From Streptomyces sp. RPA4-2 (lineage in GTDB: Bacteria > Actinomycetota > Actinomycetes > Streptomycetales > Streptomycetaceae), in assembly GCF_012273515.2 (NCBI RefSeq), contig NZ_CP050975.2:9362001-9426000 (forward strand): a stretch of DNA of 64,000 nt, in the 5' to 3' direction. The position numbers were made by a program, and so were the translations under genes. Each line of letters opens with the position of its first letter. The stretch's first letter is position 1. Below, piece by piece: positions 55,749-64,000 of the stretch. Under the pieces are notes generated by a model. That model ran no database searches. It was not told the DNA's origin and was given only the letters and a program-made list of their open reading frames with translations.

Positions 55749-56948
55749 ATGTTCGGTTACCGCGTTCCCGCACCCGACGAGGCGATGCTGATCTCGGGCG
55801 GCAGGCGGGGACTGGGGGGCGCGCCGTTCCGCGTGGTGACGGGTCACGGCAAGTTCGTGCTCCCGGTTTTCCGCAAGACCCGTTTCCTGACCCTTTCGAT
55901 GTGTGAGGCGGAGGTCACCGAGACCTGTGTGACCAAGCAGGGAATCGCGCTGCACGTCCGCGCGGTGATCGCGTTCAAGGTCGGCAACGACCACGAGAGC
56001 ATCATCAACGCGGGCCAGCGGTTCCTGTCCGACCAGGACCAGATGTCGGTGCTGACCGGCCGGATCTTCGCCGGTCATCTGCGCGCCATCATCGGCTCGA
56101 TGACGGTCGAGGAGATCGTCACCGAACGTCAGAAGCTCGCCGCGGAGGTCCTGGACACCTCGAAGATCGAGATGGCCAAGATCGGTCTGATCGTGGACTC
56201 GCTGCAGATCCAGTCGATCGACGACGGCGACACCGGTTACATCGAGGCCATGTCCGCGCCGCACAAGGCCGCCATCCAGCGGCAGGCCCAGATCGCGCAG
56301 GCCCAGGCCACCCAGGCCTCGGTCGAGGCCGAGCAGGTGGCCGCGCGCAACCAGGCCGAGTACGCCCGGCAGACCGCGATAGTGAAGGCGGAGTACTCGG
56401 CCGAGGTGGACCGCGCGCAGGCGCAGGCGGCCCAGGCCGGACCGCTGGCGCAGGCCCACGCGCAGCAGGAGGTGCTCGCGGCGCAGACCGAACTGGCCCA
56501 GAAGGCGGCCCAGTTGCGCCAACAGCAGCTGGTGGCCGAGATCGTGAAGCCCGCCGAGGCGGAGGCCGAGCGGATCAAGGTGCTCGCCATCGCCGACGCG
56601 GAGCGCATGAAGATCCAGGCCGAGGCGGCGGCTTCGCACGACCGGGTGGCGCTGGACCGGATGCTGATCGACCAGCTCCCGCTGATCGTGAAGGAGGCCG
56701 CGGGCGGACTCGCGGGCGCCAACGTCAACGTCCTGAACGGCGCGGACGGCCTCGGTGAGATCGCCGCCGGCCTGGTCGCCCAGGGCCTGACGATCCTGGA
56801 CTCGGTCCGTCAGAACCTGAACGGCAACAACTCCGAAGGCCGCTCCGGGAAGTCGGAGGCGCTGCTGGAGCTGCCCGGATACCTGCGGTCGCCGGAGAAG
56901 GGCGCCGACGGGAACGAGTCGCAGGACGGCTCGTCTTCGCAGGGCTGA
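55749..56948 (+). CDS. Flotillin-like SPFH-domain protein
   Basis: A 399-residue membrane-associated scaffold protein. SPFH domain about 1-175 (VVTGHGKFVLPVFRKTRFLT, ALHVRAVIAFKVGNDHESI, LTGRIFAGHLRAIIGSMTVE), then an Ala/Gln/Glu-rich coiled coil (about 185-300, AQATQASVEAEQVAARNQAE) and a C-terminal oligomerisation segment, ending in a Ser/Gly-rich tail. No clear transmembrane helix. AAGGAG overlaps the NfeD stop codon. Organises membrane microdomains together with the NfeD-like protein. Confidence 0.92.
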   Translation: MFGYRVPAPDEAMLISGGRRGLGGAPFRVVTGHGKFVLPVFRKTRFLTLSMCEAEVTETCVTKQGIALHVRAVIAFKVGNDHESIINAGQRFLSDQDQMSVLTGRIFAGHLRAIIGSMTVEEIVTERQKLAAEVLDTSKIEMAKIGLIVDSLQIQSIDDGDTGYIEAMSAPHKAAIQRQAQIAQAQATQASVEAEQVAARNQAEYARQTAIVKAEYSAEVDRAQAQAAQAGPLAQAHAQQEVLAAQTELAQKAAQLRQQQLVAEIVKPAEAEAERIKVLAIADAERMKIQAEAAASHDRVALDRMLIDQLPLIVKEAAGGLAGANVNVLNGADGLGEIAAGLVAQGLTILDSVRQNLNGNNSEGRSGKSEALLELPGYLRSPEKGADGNESQDGSSSQG

Positions 56949-57156
56949 ACCCGAAGTGCCGCCCCGGGAACGTGACCTCGGCAGCATGACACCGACGAGC
57001 GGACGCACCGTCCGCGTCGAGTGCCGTCGCCGAGGCACGGCTCCCGGGGCGCCGGCCCCCGCCTCCTTCGAGGCGGCCGTCGCCACGGGTGATCCCGGCC
57101 GCGGGAGCGCTGGGCGCCTCGGGTGTCGGCACGCTTCCGCGTGATGCGACCGAACG

Positions 57157-57396
57157 TCAGCTGAGCCAGCCGGTCGGGCTGTTGCCCGGGGGAAGCGAAG
57201 GCGGAAGTGCCGGAGGCAGCGGGCGCGGACTCGGGACCGAAGCGCCCGTAGGCCTCGGGAGGAGACCGCCCGACGAGGGATCGGTGTTGAGGATCCATTC
57301 GAGTTCGCGTTGGATCCGGCGGGCCTCGTTGCGGACCTGAAGCGGTATGTCGCCGCGTTCGGAGATCAGTTGGGCGTAGATCGGTGCTTCGTGCAC
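57157..57396 (-). CDS. Small hypothetical protein with Pro-rich tail
   Basis: A 79-residue protein: N-terminal helical part (HEAPIYAQLISERGDIPLQV, RNEARRIQRELEWIL) and a Pro-rich tail. GTG 57396 with GAGGAG upstream. Conserved-looking; no family recognised. It lies just downstream of the eCIS operon on the same strand but is separated from it by a strong hairpin. Confidence 0.6.
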   Translation of the reverse strand: MHEAPIYAQLISERGDIPLQVRNEARRIQRELEWILNTDPSSGGLLPRPTGASVPSPRPLPPALPPSLPPGNSPTGWLS

Positions 57397-57518
57397 GGGT
57401 GGCGCTTCTCCTCGTGTCTGGTGCCGTGCCTCTACGGTAAGGCCGCGGCGACTTCACGGGAGTCATCCTCCCAGTTCGGCCAGAACCGGAAGAACTCGAC
57501 CATGGAGTGGCACGTTCA

Positions 57519-57558
57519 GGGGGACGGTCCCCGGCCTGAATGCCGGGGACCGTCCCCC
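57519..57558. terminator. Strong hairpin ending the eCIS operon
   Basis: Seventeen-base perfect stem with a 6-base loop (57519-57535 and 57542-57558), 36 bases beyond the stop of the last eCIS gene on the minus strand. Confidence 0.85.
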
Positions 57559-57593
57559 TCGTACGCGATTGGCTGGACCCTTTCGGGGTGCGC

Positions 57594-59200
<1,607 letters not shown>

Positions 59201-59204
<4 letters not shown>

Positions 59205-59758
59205 CTCTCGGGGATCCTTTCGGCGGCGGTCACCTGGACCGTGTAGGGCATGTGGGCGGGGCGGGCGGCCGCCACGAGGCTCTCCAGCCGGTACTCGTCC
59301 GCCGGCGTCGGATCGGGCAGCCGCAGGGTGACGTGCAGCCGGGGACGGCGGTCGCCGGGGACCGGGCCGAGCGGGCGGGGATCCCAGGCGGCGGCGCCGC
59401 TCTCGGTGATCTCGGGTTCGGCGCCGAAGGCGAGCCGCACCGCCTCGGCCAGACCGCGACGGGTGCCGCGTACCCGGTGCAGATACGCGGCGGCGGCGAC
59501 GGCCGCGCGCAGCCGGGCGTCCGGCTCCGAGCCGTCGATCTCTGCGCCGACCCAGGTGCCGAGCCAGCGGGCGAAGTCGGCCGGCGCGAGCGCCGGGTCG
59601 AAGTAGCTGTGCAGACAGTCGAGGGCGAGCAGGATCGGCGCCACGACCTCGTCGAGGCCCGCGACGAAACGCAGCGCGAGGTCGTCGTCGGCGAAGACCG
59701 CGGGGAGCATCGCGCCGATCGGCGCCGAGGACTCCAGGCCGTCGATGGAGCCCCTCAT
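59201..59758 (-). CDS. eCIS tail/baseplate protein (P2 gpI-like)
   Basis: A 185-residue phage-tail-like protein of the TIGR02242 type found in eCIS and some prophages (MLPAVFADDDLALRFVAGLD, LDCLHSYFDPALAPADFARW, RRGLAEAVRLAFG). ATG overlaps the baseplate J stop and its own stop overlaps the next ATG, so it is coupled at both ends. Structural component of the baseplate periphery. Confidence 0.88.
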
Positions 59759-61713
59759 GAACCGTCGCCGATGACGCGCACACGGTGGTCGAACGAGAAG
59801 ACCAGGGAAGGGGCTTCGAGATCGATCCGGTCGGTCGGGTCGCCGCGCTTGCCCGTCAGCGGGTCGGCGGGGTGGAGCTGCACGGCGTCGACGAGTTCGA
59901 CGCCGGGGACGCGCTGCAGCACCGCGAACACCTCGCCCGACTGCACGGGGCGGCCGAAGGGCCAGCCGGTGCCGTTCGCGCCGCCGGTGAGCGGGTCGAG
60001 GTGGCGGTAGAGCGCGTCGTGCGCCTGGCGGCGGACCCGGTCGGTGTCGACCCCGCGGAAGGCGTGCACGGTGGCCACCACGGTGACGCCCTGGTAGAAG
60101 GGCGGGCCGACCGCGAGCCGGGTGCCGATCAGCCGCCGCTCGTCGAGATAGCGGGTGATGCGCTGCAACAGGGCGTCACCCGGTACGAGTTGCTCGAAGC
60201 GCAGCCGTCCGCCGGGGTCCGGCACCGCCTGCGGGACGACCAGGACACGGACCGCGTAGGCGCCGTGCTCGCCCTCGTCGCCCTCCAGGCAGGTGATACG
60301 GGCGGTCTCGGGCGCGGCGCGCCGGGCTAGTTCCTCGTAGTCGCGCAGGGTCACGGCCCGCTCCTGGGCGCGCAGAGTGATCGGCGCCCGGGTCTTCGCC
60401 TCGGCGACGGTCTCGCCTTCGACGCCACCGCGCGCCGCCTCCCGGTTGACGACCTCGGCGACGTACGGCACCGAGCTGCGCAGCACCTGGACGGCACCGC
60501 GGGCCACATTGCCGGCCCGGCCGCCGCCGGTCCGGTAGCGGCGGGCGCGGATGACGGCGCCCTTGGGCGCCACCGACCCGTACTGGCGCAGTGTGCCGTC
60601 GGGTTCGCGGACGGCGGGCCCGAAGGAGATCTCGCCGGTGGCCGCGTCCAGGGCGATGTGCCGGTCGTCGGGGCCGGACGCGGCGAAGTGCGGGACGACG
60701 TCCCAGTCGGTCCAGCCGTCACGTTCGGCCGTCTGCAGCAGGACCGGCGGGGTGTCCCCGACCACGGGGAAGTGGGTGAGCCGCAGTCGCTGCCCCGGCA
60801 GCCCGGTGGACTCGCCGAGCGCCTCGTCCCGGACCGTCTCGGCGTGGATCGCCGAGGTCGTGCCGCCGAGGGTGAACGCCTCCGCGGCCTGGACGGTCGG
60901 CGAGGTGGTGTAGAAGGGCTGGTCGGGCAGCGGGTCGGTGACCCGGCAGCGCAGCCAGCCCGCCTCCTGGCCGCCGGTGCGGGAGAGCGTGTGGCCGCCG
61001 GGGACGTGCAGGACGACGTCACCGGGCCGGTTCAGACCGCCGGTGCCGTCGCGGTCGACCTCGCAGGCGGTCCAGCCGTCCTCGGTCCACGCCTCCCAGA
61101 CCAGAGGCGGCTGGCGCGGGTCGACACCGACACCGTCGACCCGGCTGTCGAGCTCCAGGGCCACCGCGCAGTGCGGTACGGCCGTGGTGAGGCCGAAGAG
61201 CATGCAGTCACCGGGACTTGGCGCCTCCGCGAAGCACAGCACGTCCTTGCCCTCGGTGAGGTCGGCCGTCCGGTCGGTGACCGGAAGCCCACTGTGCTGC
61301 ACGACGAGATGACGCAACGCGGTGGGCACGACGGTCAGTTCACGCTCGGTCGCGAAGACGACGGCCTCCTCGCTCTCCGTGCGCAGCGTCGCGGCCTCGG
61401 TGCCGACGGGCAGCACGATCGGCTCCTCCTGCGGCGCGGACAGCCAGAAGGTGACGTCGGTGCGGGCGGCCGAGGGCGGGAAGAGTGTGATGCCCACGAG
61501 GTCCAGGAAGGCCAGATGGTTCTTCTCCGGGACCCGGTTGAGCCGGTAGACGATCTGGTCGGCCATGTGGGCGACCGTCTCCACGAGGGTGACGCCGGGG
61601 TCCGACACGTTGTGGTCGGTCCATTCGGGGGCGCGCTGCTGGATGTAGCGCTTGGCGTCGTCGACGAACTGCTGGAAGCGGCGGTCGTCGAGATTCGGGG
61701 AAGGCAGTGCCAT
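59755..61713 (-). CDS. eCIS baseplate assembly protein J (TIGR02243-like)
   Basis: A 652-residue baseplate wedge protein. N-terminal DDRRFQQFVDDAKRYIQQRA and NVSDPGVTLVETVAHMADQI are diagnostic of the Afp11/gp6-like family; the C-terminal GpJ part contains RAQERAVTLRDYEELARRAA and PFYQGVTVVATVHAF. The TGATG overlap with the gp25 gene upstream couples translation. Full length. Confidence 0.92.
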   Translation of the reverse strand: MALPSPNLDDRRFQQFVDDAKRYIQQRAPEWTDHNVSDPGVTLVETVAHMADQIVYRLNRVPEKNHLAFLDLVGITLFPPSAARTDVTFWLSAPQEEPIVLPVGTEAATLRTESEEAVVFATERELTVVPTALRHLVVQHSGLPVTDRTADLTEGKDVLCFAEAPSPGDCMLFGLTTAVPHCAVALELDSRVDGVGVDPRQPPLVWEAWTEDGWTACEVDRDGTGGLNRPGDVVLHVPGGHTLSRTGGQEAGWLRCRVTDPLPDQPFYTTSPTVQAAEAFTLGGTTSAIHAETVRDEALGESTGLPGQRLRLTHFPVVGDTPPVLLQTAERDGWTDWDVVPHFAASGPDDRHIALDAATGEISFGPAVREPDGTLRQYGSVAPKGAVIRARRYRTGGGRAGNVARGAVQVLRSSVPYVAEVVNREAARGGVEGETVAEAKTRAPITLRAQERAVTLRDYEELARRAAPETARITCLEGDEGEHGAYAVRVLVVPQAVPDPGGRLRFEQLVPGDALLQRITRYLDERRLIGTRLAVGPPFYQGVTVVATVHAFRGVDTDRVRRQAHDALYRHLDPLTGGANGTGWPFGRPVQSGEVFAVLQRVPGVELVDAVQLHPADPLTGKRGDPTDRIDLEAPSLVFSFDHRVRVIGDGS

Positions 61714-62153
61714 CAGCGGTCGCTTTCAAGGGAGTTGCCCGAGCCCGGGGCGTCGGGATCCTCGTGGGAGGGAATGACGTAGAACGGAAAGACCAGACTT
61801 CGGGGGTTGTTGGTGCCACGGATCGAGTAGCGCACGTCGATGAAGAGCACGCCCTGGTCCGCGCCGGCCGTCACCTCGACGTCGTTGACCTCGATCCGTG
61901 GCTCCCAGCGGTCCAGGGTGGTGTACACCTCGTGCTGGATGCGCCCCGCCGTCGCCTCGTTGACCGGGGAGAACACCAGGTCGTGGATGGCGCAGCCGAA
62001 CTCGGGGCGCATCGGCCGCTCGCCCGGCGCGGTGGCCAGCACCAGCCGGATGGCCTCCTCGATCTCCCGTTCCCCACTGACCAGCGCGATGCCTCCGGTG
62101 GGACCGATGCGCATGGGGAACGCCCAGCCGGATCCGACGAACTGCTCGGCCAT
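61713..62153 (-). CDS. eCIS baseplate protein, gp25 (lysozyme-like, GPW) family
   Basis: A 146-residue gp25-like baseplate protein (RIGPTGGIALVSGEREIEEA, MRPEFGCAIHDLVF, a hallmark EFGC-I motif), ending IPSHEDPDAPGSGNSLE. ATG 62153 is preferred with GGGAG upstream. Sheath-baseplate connector of the injector. Confidence 0.92.
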   Translation of the reverse strand: MAEQFVGSGWAFPMRIGPTGGIALVSGEREIEEAIRLVLATAPGERPMRPEFGCAIHDLVFSPVNEATAGRIQHEVYTTLDRWEPRIEVNDVEVTAGADQGVLFIDVRYSIRGTNNPRSLVFPFYVIPSHEDPDAPGSGNSLESDR

Positions 62154-62193
62154 CAGAGGGACTCCCACCTGTTGCTGACGAATTTCTCGGCCG

Positions 62194-64000
62194 TCACGGC
62201 AGTGGATAGGGCTTGTTGTTGACCATCACCAGGCCCTGGAGGGGGATGGTGACGGCCCGGATGCCGACGGCCGCGATGGAGTTGACCTGGACGGTGCCGC
62301 CCGCCGTGAGCGTCGCGGCGCCGACCGCCTTGAGGCTGAGCGCCCCCACCGCGTCGACGTTGACCGCCCCGCCGAGGGACTTCAGGTTGACGAGCCCACG
62401 GCCCTCGATGCTGAGCGGTCCGCCGCTCTTGATCGTCAGACTCCGGCGCGCGCTCAGGGTGAGGTCCGTGCCCGCCTCCACCGACACCGACCTGCTGCCC
62501 TTGATGGTGACGGACCCCTTGCTGTCCACCGTGATCTCGGTCTTCGTACGGTCGAGGTTGATGGTCAGCTTGTCGTTGCCGGAGGCGATGCGCACACCCT
62601 GCTTACGAGCACCGGTCTGCTGGCTGAGCAGGTCGACGCGATTGCCCTTCCGGTCGGACAGGGTGTGCCGGATCGCCTGCTTCTTGAGCCCGTCGTGCAG
62701 CGGGACGTCGCTGACGACGGTCGGTCTGTCCTTGCCGTTGTAGAGGCCGCCGACGACGAACGGGTGATCCAGGGCGCCGCGGTCGAAGGCCACCAGCACC
62801 TCGTCACCGACGTCGTACGGGAACACCCCGCCGCCGCCCTTACCGCCCAGTTGCACGGTGCGCGTCCAGTCGCTCTCGTACAGGTCGTCCAGCCAGGGGA
62901 ACTGCAGCTTGACCCGGCCCTGTTTGAGGGGGTCCTGGACGTTTGTCACCAGGGCGTTGGCAACGCTCGGCAGCTTCGGCGTGGTGGCCGTACCGCCTCC
63001 GGAGGTCAGGCCGTACAGGGAGCGCCACTGCCGGCCGCTGACGGTCACCCAGGTCCGGTAGGGCTCGTCGTTGCCGAACTCGTGCCGTACGGAGGTGACC
63101 GTGTACTGCCCCTCGAAAGGCTTGCCCACGTCGGTGAGCGCGATCGGGACGCCGGGGCGCAGCTTGGGGTTGCCCCAGACCACGACCTCCAGCTCGGCGA
63201 AGGACGAGGTCACGTCGTCGGCCAGGGCCTCGGCGGCGAACTTGACCTCGGGCTGCCGGTCGTAGGGTGTGTCGGTCTCGACGAGTTTGGCGGGCTTGAA
63301 CTTCTTCGCCGTGTCCTTCGGCGTGACGCCGATGGCGAACCCGGCATTGGCCGTGGCGGGCGCGGTCGCGGTCAGCTTCTTCTTGGTCCCGACGTCCCAG
63401 CCGCGGGCCTCGGTCTTGGCGACCTGGTCGGCGGAGGTCACCGCGGCCCTGCAGCGCAGCACGTCCACGCCGCCCTGGAGCACGAAGGGACTCTTCTCGC
63501 CGGGTGTGCTCGTCGAGGGTGCTCCGGACGCCGGGTCGGGCTTGACGAACTGGAACCTCCCCTGGGAGTCCAGCGACATCACCATCTCGTTCTCGTCGGC
63601 GAGCCGGGCCAGGAAGTCCCAGTCGGTGACGTTGGCCTGGCTGATGAACTCGTACACGGTCCGGGTGGACCTGACCTTGGCACCGACCGGGATGCCGTTC
63701 ATGGCGACCAGTTTGCGGACGATGTCGGAGGCCGTCTGATTGCGGTAGGCGGCCACCCTGCGCTGGCGCATCAGACGGTGGCCGAGGTCGTAACCGCGTA
63801 CGACGGTGAAGGTCCCGGTGCCGTCGTAGTCGGTCTCCATCCCGGTGACCTCGCCGGTCAGCAGCGGGGAGGAGGCCCCCTGGCCGTCGGCCACCGGCGC
63901 GAGGACCACCTCGGTGCCGCACTGGACACCGAGGTCACCGAGCACCAGCCGGTCCGGGTCGCGGAAGGTGAGCCGGAACGCGCCCGGCACCCCGGCCCCG
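62194..64000 (-). CDS. eCIS VgrG-like spike protein, 5' end outside the window
   Basis: At least 602 residues visible. N-terminal gp27-like domain (VVRGYDLGHRLMRQRRVAAY, NVTDWDFLARLADENEMVMS), OB-fold VgrG region (VQDPLKQGRVKLQFPWLDDL, FPYDVGDEVLVAFDRGALDH, PFVVGGLYNGKDRP) and a C-terminal beta-helix (ITVDSKGSVTIKGSRSVSVE repeats) without a fused toxin. The frame continues past the window end, so only about 20-40 residues are missing relative to the usual length. Forms the puncturing tip. First visible gene of the operon; 40-base gap to gp25. Confidence 0.9.
   Translation of the reverse strand, partial: GAGVPGAFRLTFRDPDRLVLGDLGVQCGTEVVLAPVADGQGASSPLLTGEVTGMETDYDGTGTFTVVRGYDLGHRLMRQRRVAAYRNQTASDIVRKLVAMNGIPVGAKVRSTRTVYEFISQANVTDWDFLARLADENEMVMSLDSQGRFQFVKPDPASGAPSTSTPGEKSPFVLQGGVDVLRCRAAVTSADQVAKTEARGWDVGTKKKLTATAPATANAGFAIGVTPKDTAKKFKPAKLVETDTPYDRQPEVKFAAEALADDVTSSFAELEVVVWGNPKLRPGVPIALTDVGKPFEGQYTVTSVRHEFGNDEPYRTWVTVSGRQWRSLYGLTSGGGTATTPKLPSVANALVTNVQDPLKQGRVKLQFPWLDDLYESDWTRTVQLGGKGGGGVFPYDVGDEVLVAFDRGALDHPFVVGGLYNGKDRPTVVSDVPLHDGLKKQAIRHTLSDRKGNRVDLLSQQTGARKQGVRIASGNDKLTINLDRTKTEITVDSKGSVTIKGSRSVSVEAGTDLTLSARRSLTIKSGGPLSIEGRGLVNLKSLGGAVNVDAVGALSLKAVGAATLTAGGTVQVNSIAAVGIRAVTIPLQGLVMVNNKPYPLP

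Overview
The window is about 70% GC, with Streptomyces-type genes throughout: a chaplin, CebR-type cellulase operators, LacI/ROK/MarR/MmyB-type regulators, many secreted proteins, and a contractile-injection-system locus of the kind found in Streptomyces. It is chromosomal DNA of a Streptomyces or very close relative.

Layout. 1-5.8 kb: end of an IS5-family element, then a divergent cellulase pair (GH5-FN3-CBM2 and GH6-FN3-CBM3) whose intergenic region carries two copies of the CebR operator, followed by a recombination scar with the tail of a LacI-type regulator. 5.9-16.7 kb: a divergent sugar-utilisation locus. On the minus strand lie a GDE-like glycosidase, a GH63-like hydrolase, a TIM-barrel isomerase and an MDR dehydrogenase. 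On the plus strand lie a sugar ABC importer without its ATPase, a ROK regulator and a Gfo/Idh/MocA oxidoreductase. 16.7-25.6 kb: a worn accessory stretch with an alpha/beta hydrolase, a polysaccharide deacetylase, a HIT protein, at least three transposase remnants, gene fragments, orphan small genes and a SUKH-type (SMI1/KNR4) protein. 25.6-33.9 kb: a methyltransferase, two divergent acyl-CoA ligases, a LuxR regulator, an S1 protease behind a LacI-like palindrome, and a lamin-tail protein with a His/Gly repeat tail. 34-39.3 kb: MarR with a divergent membrane protein, an NmrA-like reductase, a glutamine amidotransferase-methyltransferase fusion and a frameshifted M24 peptidase. 39.4-45.2 kb: a complete peptide-type ABC importer operon led by a DUF1684 gene. 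45.2-57.4 kb: MmyB-type regulator with hydrolase, CsbD, carboxylesterase, SDR, secreted proteins, chaplin, and an NfeD/flotillin pair. 57.6-64 kb: the 3' part of an extracellular contractile injection system (eCIS) operon running off the window end (VgrG spike, gp25, baseplate J, tail protein, and a zinc-ribbon/membrane/discoidin-like protein), all translationally coupled.

How genes work together: the cellulases should release cello-oligosaccharides under CebR control. The 5.9-16.7 kb locus looks like a self-contained import-and-breakdown system for an unidentified glycoside. The eCIS operon builds a phage-tail-like injector. Three genes (34.9, 38.7 and 55.0 kb) are interrupted by single-base frameshifts, two of them in 6-base homopolymer runs, so assembly error and real inactivation both need considering.
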